The translations under genes and the position numbers were made by a program. The notes beneath the pieces are model-generated. The model had not been told where the DNA came from. It saw only the letters and a list, made by a program, of their open reading frames with translations, and made no database searches. A stretch of 64,000 bases of DNA from Rapana venosa (Eukaryota > Mollusca > Gastropoda > Neogastropoda > Muricidae): contig CM054140.1 of assembly GCA_028751875.1 (NCBI GenBank), positions 52,487,430 through 52,551,429 of the forward strand, given 5' to 3'. This document shows positions 38,201 through 49,229 of the stretch, one piece after another. Position 1 is the first letter of the stretch; each line of letters starts with the position of its first letter.

Positions 38201-41150
38201 AATTTAAAACAACTGACACCACCTGGTTATAAAACTGTTTTTCTTCCCCGACCCTCCCGTGGAGGTGGCATTGCCATCGTTTATAAAGATACACTCGAAC
38301 CTGCTCTTTCTTTCTGTCACTCCCTTCTTTCTCATCTGAATCTTTCGAAGTCTGTGAACTCAACTTCAACACACCTTTCTGCTGTCTTTACCGTCCACCT
38401 CCAAGCCGTAAGAATAATCTGACATCTTCCATTTTCCATCAAGAGTTTCAGTCACTCCTGGATCACTAAAGCCTCTCTCCCAGAAAGCTCATCATTCTCG
38501 GTGACTTTAACTTCCATTTTGATAAGCAGTCTTCTTCTGATGTCAAACGTCTGTCTCTTTCTTTGTCGAACCACTCTCTTTCTCAGCTGGTAAACGAAGC
38601 AACACACAGATCAGGACATATTTTAGACTGGCTTATTACTGATATTTCCCAAGATCTGATAACATCTGTATCTATCACTGATGAACTACTTTCTGATCAT
38701 TCCGCTGTTCTTTTCTCTCTAAATATAGCAAAGCCTATCAGAAAGAAAAAGTATGTCACCCGTCGCAACCTTAAGGCCATAGATATTCAAACTTTCTCTT
38801 CACAAGCTGCTGAACGCCTATCACAAACCTCTGACAACAATAACCCCTCTCAACACTACAATGATGTTCTCAGCCGACTGCTTGATAAGCATGCACCACC
38901 TACTGACCGTCTCCTGCCTGATAGGCCATGTGCGCCATGGTACACCCATGACATCCTGGTCGCAAAGCGCAAACGCAGGCAACTAGAGCGGCAGTGGCGA
39001 AAATCAAAAACGGAAATTAATAAGCAGCTCTTTCGAAAACAAGTAAACAAAGTCAAATCTTTAATTCTTTCAGAAAAAACTAAGTATTACTCTTCTCAAG
39101 TTCTTGATGCCACGTCTATGAAATCTCTCTTTTCCCTCACATCTACTCTTCTTGGATCTGTGAAGGCAAGCCCTCCATCCACAACCGCTCTGAACTTCCA
39201 TCTATATTTTCAGCATTCTTTTCCGAAAAAGTCTATAACATTCGCTCCAAACTGGATCAGACTCTTTTCGAGCCTACACTTCCTGATCCCCAATTCTCTG
39301 GCACTCCTCTCCTTTTCTTTCATCCGACAAGTGAGAAAGAAATCATGACAATTCTGAAAGAAATGACTATAAAATCATGTGATCTTGATCCCATACCTGC
39401 TTCTCTTTTCACACAGTGCCTACCACAACTCATACCCGCTATCACGAAAATAGTAAACTCATCTCTTGTTTCAGAAAATGTTCCATCAGCTCTCAAAACT
39501 GCTATAGTCACACCTCTACTCAAAAAGCATGACTTTGACCCTAACATTCTGAAGAATTATAGACCTGTTTCCAATTACCTTTTATTTCTAAAGTCCTTGA
39601 AAAAGTAGTTCTCAAACAGCTCAACAGCCACCTTCTCTCCAACAATCTTCTTCCTGAGTTTCAGTCTGCCTATCGCGTCAACCACAGCACTGAAACCACC
39701 CTAGTACACACTTTAAACATGCTTCTACTAGCTTCTGACTCAGGAAAAATCTCCCTTCTCACTCTACTCGACTTATCAGCCGCCTTCGATACTATAGACC
39801 ACTCAAGTCTTCTCTCCCGTCTTCAAAAAACGTTCGGTGTTACTGGCATAGCCCTCACCTGGTTTAATTCATACCTTACTGACCGATTCCAGACAGTTGC
39901 AGTAAACAAGATTCAATCAATACCTGCCAAACTGGAATGCGGAGTCCCACAGGGATCAGTTCTAGGCCCTGTTCTTTTCACTCTTTACACTGCCTCACTG
40001 TCACATATAACCGTCATCAAATCAACCATCATTTTTACGCAGATGACTCTCAGATTCAAAGCAGTGTTACTCCTGAAAATCTGCCTTCTCTCCTGACAAA
40101 TATGGCCCGCTGCTTTGAAGATATTCAAAACTGGATGACACAGAACAAATTACAGCTAAATGCAGATAAAACCGAAGCCATGCTCGTAGGGACCAAACAC
40201 AAACTCTCTTCCATTACAACAGCTTCAATAGAACTTGGCATACATCAGTCCCTCTATCCACTGCTGGGTGTTGTTATCGACAACACACTCACTCTCTATG
40301 AAAAAATTCATCACTCAGACCTGTCAGTCGTGCTACTATCAACTACGGCGTATTAGTGCAATTCGAAAGTACATGTCCACTGATGCAACAGCCAAACTTG
40401 TCACTTCCGGACTATTGTAATTCTGTTTTGTCTGGTCTGCCAGCATCATCTATCCACTCCCTTCAACGTATACAAAACTCCGCAGCTCGACTAGTTCTCA
40501 GAAAGAAAAAATCTGAGCACATTACCCCTCTCTTGCGATCTCTCCACTGGCTGCCTGTGCCACAGAGAGTAGAATATAACATCAGTACCCTCTGTTACAA
40601 ATGTCTCCACAAAACTGCACCCTCCTACCTCTGTGAATGTCTTAACCTGTACACTCCTTCACGTTCCCTCCGCTCTACTGCAGATACCTTGTGCCTACGA
40701 ATACCTAGATTCAACCAATCCACTGTTGGCCGCCGCTCTTTCTCTATTTCGGGTCCATCGACCTGGAATGAGCTCCCTCTCTCTCTTCGCCAGAAACCTA
40801 GTTATGACACTTTTAAATCCAGCCTCAAGACATATTTATTTCAAACCCTCCTGTTTCATATCAGAGCTATCCCACCCTCACTAACCCATGTCCTATCACC
40901 CTGCTAAAGTATAGGACCTAAATGAGTGTGTGTGTTTGTGCTTTTGTAAAACATTTGACTATTGAAATTTTATTTAGTAGATTTTGTCTGCAGCGCACTA
41001 TGTTTGTAAATATCTGTTTGTTTAAACTATTGATCATTTATCATTGATTGCATGACTGTGTAAGATTAGGTTGAACGCATCCGCTTTGATTTGTCTTTTC
41101 AAGATATAGCGCTATATAAGTTCCATGTATTATTATTATTATTATTTTTA
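38201..41150 (+). mobile_element. L2-like LINE, 5'-truncated copy D
   Basis: Near-identical to copy C from the array junction (38208) to the ATT tail (41128-41160). Visible differences are small: a few bases missing near 39173 (the CTGCCTT present in copy C), two extra bases near 39469 (CTTGTTTC versus CTTTTC), and about 17 bases missing near 40408. Open pieces are 38563-39348, 39345-39608, 39719-40096, 39937-40356 and 40356-40907, carrying endonuclease end, linker, LDLSAAFDTIDHS, GVPQGSVLGPVLF, FYADD and the C-terminal signature. The break between GVPQGS and YADD is shared with copy C; other breaks are private. Inactive as it stands. Confidence 0.93.
39345..40907 (+). pseudogene. LINE ORF2 fragment: reverse transcriptase and C-terminus (copy D)
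   Basis: The reverse transcriptase entry region (39345-39608) reads KSCDLDPIPASLF and TAIVTPLLKKHDFDP. 39719-40096 carries LDLSAAFDTIDHS and GVPQGSVLGPVLF. 39937-40356 carries FYADD and NKLQLNADKTEAMLVG, then LLGVVIDNTLTLYEKI. 40356-40907 carries the C-terminal SLHWLPVPQRVEY and GPSTWNELPLSLR. At least three frame changes separate the parts. It is the same gene as in copy C and supports a common ancestor that was already broken. Confidence 0.9.
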
Positions 41151-41224
41151 TTATTATTAATTGTAGCAGTAGTTGTATTAGTTGTAATTGTAGCAGTCGT
41201 TGTAATAGTTGTTGTAATTGTAGC

Positions 41225-41270
<46 letters not shown>

Positions 41271-41476
41271 TAGTAGTAGTAGTTGTAGTAGTAGTTGTAG
41301 TTGTTGTAGTATGTAGCAGTAGTTGTAGTAGTTGTATTGTAGCATTAGTTGTAGTAGTAGTTGTTGTAAATGTAGCAGTAGTAGTAGTTGTAATTTTAGC
41401 AGTAATAGTAGTAGTAGTTGTAAATTTAGCAGTAATAGTAGTAGTTTTTGTAATTGTAGCAGTAGTAGTAGTAGTA

Positions 41477-41528
<52 letters not shown>

Positions 41529-44500
41529 TAGTAGCATTTGTTGTAATTTTAGCAGTAGAAGTAGCAGTTATTGTAATTGTAGCAGTATTAGTAGTAGTTC
41601 TTGTTGTAATTGTAGCAGTAAGTAGTAGTTGTTGTAATTGTAACAATAGTAGAGTAGTTGTTGTAATTGTAGCAGTAGTTTTAATATTTGTTGTTAAAAA
41701 TATTGAAATTATATGATGATGTGTGAAAGGTTTTGGGTTTTAAGGGTTTTTTTAAAAATTTTTTTTTTAATTTTACCCATAGTTTTGTTTTTATTATTAA
41801 AAAATAAATATTGTAGTAGTTTTTTTGTAATTGTGCGTGTTGATAGTTGTGAAAATGTAGCAGTATTTGGTGTAGTTTTTGAAAGTGTGGTTGTGTGGGT
41901 TGTTGTAATTGTAGCATAGTGTGTTGTTGTTGAAATTGTTGAGTGTAGTAGTTTTGTTTTTATTGTAGAGTATAGTAGTTTTTTGTTTTTATTTAGGTTT
42001 TTGTATTTTTTGAAATTGTGCAGTAGTAGTAGTGTTGTATTGTATTAGTATTAGTATTATTGTTGTATTGTAGCGTTGTTGTAGGTAAAATTTGTTATTG
42101 ATGTAGTTTAGTAGGTTTTTTTTAAATTTTTTAAAGTGTATTTTAGTAGGTTTTTAATTGTAGCATTTTGAAGAGTAGTTTTTTTAATTGTAAAGAAAGT
42201 GATGGTTGAAATTGAGCAGGGGGGAGTAGTTTTTTGTGTAGTGTGTATTTTGTATAGTTAGTTTTAGTAGTAGTAGTGGGGAGGAGGAGGAGGTGTAGTG
42301 TATAGGTAGTGGGTGTATTTTGTTGTTGTAGTAGCGTAGGTAGTGTGTTGAAAATTGTGCAGTAGTTGTTGTAGTTTTTTGTAATTGAAAACAGAAGTGT
42401 AGTGGTTGTTGTAGTAGTAGTGGTAGTGTAGTTTTTGTAATTAAAAAGTGGTAGTAGAGTTTAGTAGTAGTATTTGTTATAGTAGTTGTAGTGTAGTAGT
42501 TTATTTTAGTAGTGTATAGTAGTAGTATTTGTTTTTGTTGAAAGTGATTTGTAGTTAGTAGTTGTTGTTTGAAGGAGCAGCAGAGTATTTGTGTGTGTAG
42601 TAGTAGTGTAGTAGTAGTAATTAGGAGTAGTGGGTTTAGTAGTGGGTTTAGTAGTGTAGTAGTGTGTGTAGTATGTGTAGAGTTGTAGTGTAGTGAGTAG
42701 TAGTAGTAGTAGTGTAGTAGTTTTGTTTTTGTTGTTGTTGTTTGTTGTAATTTTCTTATAGTATTTTTTGGTTTGAAATTTTTTCAGTGTTGTAGAAATG
42801 TGTAATTGAGAAGTTTTTTGTTGTTGTAATTTGGGGGGTAGGTTGTTGTTTTTGTAGCAGTAGGTGTGTAGTTTTGTAATTGGCGTAGTAGTAGTAGGTT
42901 GTTGTTGTATTGAGATGAGTAGTTTGTTGAAATTGTGCTATTTGTATAGTTGTTGAAATTGTGCAGTAGTTGTGTGATTTTTTGTAATTATAAAGTATTT
43001 GTAAGTAGATGTTGTGTTTTAGCGTATTTGTAGTAGTAGTTTGTTGTAATTGTATTTTAAGTAGTAGTAGTGTTTTGTAATTGAAAAGGGTAGTGTGTGT
43101 TGATGAAGGGGCATTTTAGTTGTAGTTTGTGTTTAAGTGTAGGGAAGTATTTGGGTAGTTATTGTGCGTATTGTAGTAGTAGTTTTTGTATTGAGAGTAG
43201 TAGTTTATTTGTTGTAAAGTGCAGTAGTAGTAGTGTGGTTTTTGAATTTTTGGCAGAGTTGTTTTAATTTTTTGTAAAATCAGAAAAGGTAGTGTTGTTG
43301 TAATTGAGAGTAGTTTAGTTTTGTTGTTGTAATTGTACGGGAGGAGAGAGGGTAGTAGTATTTGTATTTGTAGTAGTAGTAGTATTAGTGGTATTTAGTA
43401 GTGTTGTAGTTGTATGAGTGTTGGAGGTAGTAGTAGTAGTATTTGTAGTAGTGGGGAAATAGTAGTAGTATTTTAGTAGAGTAGTAGTATTTGTAGTAGT
43501 TGTAATTGTAGGTGTTTTTTGTTGTAATGCAGTGTGTAGTATTTGTGGAAATTGTGCAGTGTTGTAGTAAAGCGTAATTTTGTGGTTTTTTGTAGTAGTT
43601 TTGTAGCAGAGTGGTGTTTTTTTGTATTTTTTGCAGTGTTTAGTGTAGTTTTTTATTGCGCGGTAGTGTAGTGTTTTTTTGTAATTGCAGCAGTAGTAGT
43701 TTTTAGTGTTGTTGTTGAAATTGAGCAGTAGTTTTTGTGTTGTTGTAATTGTAGCAGTAGTGTGTAGTTTTTTATTGTATATTTTTGTAGTAGTTGTTGT
43801 TGAAAAAGAAGCAGTAGTTTGTTTTTGTTGTAAGGTAGAGTAGTTTTTAGTAGTTGTTAAATTTTGGGTAGAGTAGTTGTAGTGTAGTTTTTTTTTTTAA
43901 GCAGTAGTGTAGAGTATTGTTGTATTGAGCAGTGGGTATTGTTGTTGAAAGTAGAGAAGTATAGTGTTTTGTAATTGTAGCTATTTGTATTTATTGTGGT
44001 ATTTTGTAGCAGTTTTGTAGTAGTTTTTTAAAGTAGCGAAAGTTGTAGTGTTGTTTAAATTTTGAATTAGTTGTAGAATTTTGTTGTAATTGTTTTATAG
44101 TAGTAGTAGTGTTGTTGTAATTGTAGGGGTTTAGTAGTATTTTTAGTTGGGATGAAATTGCAGCGTAGTTGTGTATTTGTTGAAAAGTGTGCAGTAGTGG
44201 TAGTAGTTAAATTTGTGAGTGTTGTAGTAGTAGTTTTTGAAATTTCGCATAGTAGTTGGTTGTTGTAATTGCAGCAGTAGAGTATTGTTGTAATTGTGAG
44301 TAGTTTTTTAAATTGTTGAAATTGTGCAGTAGTTTGTAGTTGTGTTTTTGAAGAGTATTGTAGTAGTTTTTGAAATTTTGGGTTGTAGAAGTATTTTTGT
44401 AATTGTACAGTTTTGGGGTATTTGTTTAAATTTTTTGCATTTGTAGTGTTGTTGTTGTTTTGTAAAGTAGTGTATTTGTTGTTGTTTTGAGTTTTTTGAA

Positions 44501-45650
44501 TTTGTTGTTGTTTGAGATTTGTAGTAGTTGTTTAATTTTTATAGTATTATATTATTTTGAAATTTTTAGGGTGAAATAGTATTGAAATTGAGCAGTATTT
44601 GAAATGTTTTTAAAAGGCAGTAGTAGTAGTGTTGTTGAATTGTAGCAGTGTTGTTAAATTGTATTGTAGCAGTTTTGTAGAGTTGTTGTGCATTTTGGGG
44701 AGTTTTGTATTTTTAGCAGTATTTTAGTAGTATTTTTGTAATTGAGCGTAGTAGTGAGTGTTGTTTTGTTTGAAAGTTTAGTAGTAGTTTTTTGGTTTTG
44801 TAGAGTAGTAGTGTGTTGTTTATTGTGCTTTTTTTATATTTGGGGGGGAATTGTAGCAGTTTTGTAGTGTTGTTGAAAATTTTCGTAGTTGTAGTGTGTT
44901 GTTTTTTAGCAGTAGTTGTAGTAGTGTTGAAAATTTAGCAGTATTTTTGAAAGGTTTTAATTGTACATATTTGTAGTGTTGGTTGAATTGTGGAGTGAGT
45001 AGTAGTTTTGTGTTGTTTAATTGAGCGTAGTAGTGTAGTTGTTGTAATTGTACGTGTAGTGTAGTTGTTGTAATTGTGCGTATTTGTAGTAGGTGGTAAT
45101 TGTAGCAGTTTGTAGTAGTTGTTGTAAAAAAACAGTAGTTTAGTAATGTTGTAAATTTTTGCGTAGTTGTAGTGTGGGTTGAAATTGTTTATGGTGTAGT
45201 ATTGTTGTTGTAATTGTGGAGTGTGTAGTAGTTGAGAAATTGCGCAGTAGTTTTTTTAGTTGTTGTTGAAAAGTGTAGATTTTGGGGGTAGTGTTAATTT
45301 GTAGCAGTGTTGTAAGTGGGGTTTTTTTGAAAATTTGCAGCAGTAGTGGGATTGTTGTAATTGAAGCAGTAGTGAGTAGGTTTTGTAATTGTAGCAGTAG
45401 TTGTTTTTTGGTATTGTAGCAGTGTTTAGTGTTGTTGAAATTGTGCAGATTTAATTTAGTGTTTTGAAATTTTTGGTAGCAGAATTGTAGTAGTGAGTAG
45501 TAGTATAGTTAGTAGTAGTAGTAAGTAGTATTTTAGTATTTTGGTAGTAGTATTTTAGTAGTAGTAGTATTTTAGTAGTATTAGTAGTGTAATTTTTTTA
45601 ATTTTTAGCATTTTAGTAGTATTTTGTTGTAAGTAGCGTAGTAGTAGTAC
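41151..45650 (+). repeat. TAG-rich minisatellite array after LINE copy D
   Basis: Regular 30-bp and (TAG)n units to about 41700, then increasingly degraded with G/T runs and lost motif bases to 45650, where the LINE 5' breakpoint sequence reappears. No gene seen in this 4.5-kb stretch. Confidence 0.9.
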
Positions 45651-46000
45651 GTGGTTGTAAAAAAAAAATGACACCACCGGTTAAAAAACTGTTTTTCTTC
45701 CCCGACCCCCCGTGGGGGGGGGCTTTGCCTCTTTTATAAGATACACTCAAATGTTTTCTTTGTCACCCCCTTCCTTTTCATTGTCTTTGAAGTCTGTGAA
45801 TCAACTTCAACCCCCCACCTTTTTTTGCTGTTTTTACCGTCCACCTCCAAGCGTAAGATAATCTGACATCTTCTTTTTCCCTCAGAGTTTAGTCACTCCG
45901 GATCACAAAAGCTTTCTCCCAGAAAGTCATCATTTCGGTGACTTTAATTCCATTTTGATAAGCATCTTTTCTATGTCAAACGTCTTTTCTTTTTTTCCCT
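45651..46000 (+). mobile_element. L2-like LINE, 5' start of copy E (cut by gap)
   Basis: Matches the first ~350 bp of copies C and D (TGACACCACCGGTTAAAAAACTG, endonuclease segment, TCGGTGACTTTAA) with many small deletions and homopolymer changes. It runs into the run of N at 46001, so its length is unknown. Confidence 0.85.
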
Positions 46001-46500
46001 NNNNNNNNNNNNNNNNNNNNNNNNNNNNNNNNNNNNNNNNNNNNNNNNNNNNNNNNNNNNNNNNNNNNNNNNNNNNNNNNNNNNNNNNNNNNNNNNNNNN
46101 NNNNNNNNNNNNNNNNNNNNNNNNNNNNNNNNNNNNNNNNNNNNNNNNNNNNNNNNNNNNNNNNNNNNNNNNNNNNNNNNNNNNNNNNNNNNNNNNNNNN
46201 NNNNNNNNNNNNNNNNNNNNNNNNNNNNNNNNNNNNNNNNNNNNNNNNNNNNNNNNNNNNNNNNNNNNNNNNNNNNNNNNNNNNNNNNNNNNNNNNNNNN
46301 NNNNNNNNNNNNNNNNNNNNNNNNNNNNNNNNNNNNNNNNNNNNNNNNNNNNNNNNNNNNNNNNNNNNNNNNNNNNNNNNNNNNNNNNNNNNNNNNNNNN
46401 NNNNNNNNNNNNNNNNNNNNNNNNNNNNNNNNNNNNNNNNNNNNNNNNNNNNNNNNNNNNNNNNNNNNNNNNNNNNNNNNNNNNNNNNNNNNNNNNNNNN
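46001..46500. other. assembly gap (500 N)
   Basis: Exactly 500 undetermined bases. The left side is LINE copy E; the right side is unrelated sequence belonging to a different LINE family. The gap is probably of arbitrary size. Confidence 0.98.
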
Positions 46501-47090
46501 ATCCCCAAACATCCCTCCACCCACTACCTGCCACATTCTCTTCACTAGAGCCACTGGGTATATTTCTACATGGAAGCGAAACAACTCTTTCTTGACACAC
46601 AGTGTTATCTTTTTCTATACCCACATTTCTTTTGTCAAGTTCATTTTGTCTTTTCTCAGTGAAATCAGCTTCTGAGTTATGAATACACATATTTGTTTTA
46701 AACGTATTACCACTATCCCCTCCAGAAAAACCTGCCCTATCGGAAAAACCCGCTGTATCGGAGATGACGACAGTATTTTTAGTAACATGCATCACATTCT
46801 TACATCCCCCTTGTCCATCTCTTTCTCATTCGAATACAACTTGCTGTCACCAGTGCCCAACCCCTTGCCTCCCCACCTGTCCCAATAGCACCTGCAACTT
46901 GACTGCCACCTTTCACGGATGAACAGGTTGACCCCAACACGGGCCCTGACCTGTCACCCCATGTGTGTGCACAGTTCGCTACAGGTGTAGGTTTGGATTT
47001 CTCCTCCCTCATTAAACAAGGAACAGCATCACCATGTTTGTGTGTGGATGTTTCTGTTTCTATGACTGTTCTGAGGGGCCGGCCGACACG
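46501..47090 (-). other. region downstream of LINE ORF1, open but unassigned
   Basis: On the minus strand this follows ORF1. An open stretch in the ORF1 frame runs from the ORF1 stop (47091) to 46800 and reads MREEKSKPTPVANCAH from 47012. A different frame is open from 46795 to the gap. It is rich in Gly, Ser, Thr and Asn and shows no domain I recognise. It may be the inter-ORF region or the start of ORF2 of the same element; the endonuclease and reverse transcriptase would lie inside or beyond the gap. Confidence 0.4.
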
Positions 47091-47870
47091 CTATCCAGCT
47101 TCAACCAGTCTGTCTTCAGCAGTGAGGTCAAACCTTTTCCCCTCGATGACCGGGTGGTCGTACACCATGGTGGCTTTCTTCTCCTGCTCTCTGGCCCTCT
47201 TGAGGTGTGGAGTCAGCCTTCTTCTCAGCTCCCTCATTCTTGTGGAGAAATCTTCGCCAATGAAGACGCCTGTGCCTTTCAGCTTTCGCTTTTCTTTTAG
47301 AATCTTCTCTCTGTCTTTGAAGAAGGTACATCGGACGATGATGGGTGACTTTGGACTGGCGTTCACACGGTGCACTCTGTCAAACTCCACAGATTCTGCC
47401 ATTTCCAGTTGGTCAATGAGCAAATCAGCTACACGGACTTCACACTCTTGCCAAGTCTCTTTTTCTTCCCTGGGTATTCCATAGATTACCAGGTTGTTTC
47501 GTTTTGATTGGCCTTCCAGGTATTCAGTCTTTTTCTCAAGATCTTCAACTCTCATTTTCAGTGCATTGTTTTCGTCTCTCAGGAGCTCATTCTCTCTCCT
47601 TAAACTGTCGATGGAAATCCCTATCCCATGGATGTCTTCTTTCAGTTCACGATTCGATTCCTACAGCTCTGTCATATCTTTGCTCATAGCCTCAAATTTG
47701 CTGTTCATGTCTGCATTCATGTTTGCTAACATCGCCATCATTTCCTTAGTTGCAGGATCTTCCCAGGATTTCTCACCTGCTGCCAGTCCACTGCTGTTTG
47801 TCCGTCGCTGTCCTCCACTTCTCAGTGTCGTCTGCTTTAAGAGGTCTGGCTTCGGAGGGCCAGGGTTCAA
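47091..47870 (-). pseudogene. LINE ORF1 protein (coiled coil plus RRM-like), one in-frame stop
   Basis: Starting at the ATG at 47870 the frame reads MNPGPPKPDLLKQT, then a TAG at 47663-47661, then continues in the same frame to a stop at 47091 (259 codons in all). After the TAG there is a heptad-like coiled coil (RRENELLRDENNALK, DLEKKTEYLEGQ). An RRM-like core follows (NNLVIYGIP), with RVHRVN, PIIVRCTFFKDREKIL and KGTGVFIGEDFS. This domain order is that of the RNA-binding ORF1 proteins (Transposase_22 type) that form trimers on LINE RNA. It is a different family from the L2-like copies to the left. Except for the one TAG it looks well preserved, so the stop may be recent or a base error. Confidence 0.88.
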
Positions 47871-48183
47871 TTCGATGTCTCCGCACTGATGGATTAAAAT
47901 TGCCCATGTAGAGTAGAAAGAGGAGCACCCCTGTCATAACACCGTCACACCGGTTCGTAATGTCAACACACCCATAAACATGGCTGCTTTGAGTTTCGCC
48001 CGTTTCAGCATGAAAGCCTGGTAAACAGGCAAAAACCCACCGCACACTGACCGAAAGGCTAACGGGGAAACTGGCATAGTGCACCAACTACCCACAGGCA
48101 GAGTATCAGTACTGGACAACCACTACAGATAGTCAGGAGCTCATAAACACACACCTGGTTTTGACAAGTTCACCTTTAACCGC

Positions 48184-48186
<3 letters not shown>

Positions 48187-48238
<52 letters not shown>

Positions 48239-48240
48239 GA
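48187..48240. repeat. (GA)n microsatellite
   Basis: About 50 bp of GA dinucleotides, lying between the 5' side of the minus-strand LINE ORF1 and the left end of the Polinton-like element. Confidence 0.95.
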
Positions 48241-48251
48241 GAGAGATTCAC

Positions 48252-48916
48252 AGAGATAGGGGAAAAAGGCGTCCAAGCTCAACTACTTACTGTTTAAATC
48301 CAAAACCAGGCAACGTTTGGTCCGATTCGGCTATCTAGTCGTTCGGCGCTTGTCGCTTTGTTGGGGGTGGTTTTTTTTTCGGTTCGGCCTTTTTTTTCGG
48401 CGGCTATGTTGCTTTTTTTTTTGCTTTTTTTTTTTTCGGCTTTTTCTTGCTCTTTTATCCGGGCGGCTTTTTTCGGCTGTTCTATTTTTTTTTTCTCGTC
48501 GGCTTTTATTTTTTGCTTTCCGGCACTTTTGTTCACGATTCGGCTGCTTTTTTCCCTTCGGCTCTTTTTCTTCGTCGGAGTCTTTGTCTCCGGCCTTTTC
48601 CGGCTTTTTTCCTTCTTGCTACTTTCGCTTTTCGGCTTCGTTCGGCCTTTACGGCCTTTTTATTTTTCCGGCTTTTGTTTTTTTTTTTCGCGGCTTTTTT
48701 TTTTCTGCTTGTTGTTTGTTTTTGAATCTCGGCTTTTTTTCTTTTTTTGGCTGCTTCCGCACTCATCGAAAAAAAAAAAAAAAAAAATAAAAACCCAAGA
48801 AACTGCATAGTTTTATAATAAAAACGAGCATTTACCTTGCCCCCCCTTTTCCCTATCTCCTACTAAAACTAAAGTAATACTAATTTATTTTTGATGGTAA
48901 AACTCAAAATTATGGG
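48252..48916 (-). repeat. left terminal inverted repeat (expanded)
   Basis: It is homologous in reverse complement to 62842-63062. Shared segments are the outer end (AGAGATAGGGGAAAAAGG), the block GTTTAAATCCAAAACCAGGC at 48293-48312, GGTCCGATTCGGC, CTGCATAGTTTTATAATAAAA, a second inner copy of the end motif (CCCTTTTCCCTATCTCC) and AGTAATACTAATTTATTTTT. It is about 440 bp longer than the right copy because of a low-complexity expansion of Tn plus CGGC units at about 48345-48775. Confidence 0.85.
48345..48790 (-). repeat. GCCG(A)n expansion inside the left inverted repeat
   Basis: Read on the minus strand, this is a long irregular series of AAAAAGCCGA-like units ending in a run of about 20 A (48770-48788). 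The right-hand repeat has only a short equivalent (GATAAGGCGAAGCCGAATC at about 62982). Its translation gives lysine/alanine-rich open frames on the minus strand (48808-48533 and 48536-48294) in two different frames. I regard these as consequences of the base composition rather than genes. Confidence 0.75.
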
Positions 48917-48939
48917 AAGCTTATGCTAAAACAATATCT

Positions 48940-49225
48940 TATCAAGAGCTCCTCCCTCCCCCTTTGTCAAGAACTTATTAACAACTTGTCAAAACTTTAT
49001 CAACAACTTATCAATACGTATCAAGAAACTTGTCAAGAACTTATTAACAACTTATCAAGTAACTTTTAACAACTATCACCAACTTATTAAACCTAATACA
49101 AAACTTACCAAGAAACTTATCAAGAACTTACAAGAACTAAAACAAAAAACTATATTAAGAACTTGTCCAAAAATAAACAATCCCATCAACAACTTATCAC
49201 AACTGATCAACAACTTTTCAAAGAA
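48940..49225 (+). repeat. subterminal degenerate tandem repeat AACTTATCAAGA
   Basis: About 20 imperfect units of the form AACTTATCAAGA or AACTTGTCAACA follow the left inverted repeat directly. The A-rich strand is the plus strand. No similar array is visible inside the right terminal repeat. Possible roles, such as a replication or packaging signal, are inference only. Confidence 0.75.
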
Positions 49226-49229
49226 CAAC

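Noticed and set aside
16353..41919. Open frames rich in Val/Ile/Ala (+) or Thr/Tyr/Leu/Asn (-)
   Set aside because: Direct translation of TAG/TTG and CTA/CAA triplet repeats in the minisatellite arrays.
45930..46795. Four long open frames spanning the gap
   Set aside because: Almost entirely undetermined residues from the 500 N; no coding evidence.
48294..48810. Lysine/alanine-rich frames (-) and Phe-rich frames (+), possibly histone-H1-like
   Set aside because: They come from a GCCG(A)n low-complexity expansion inside a terminal repeat, switch frame in the middle, and have no counterpart in the right-hand repeat.
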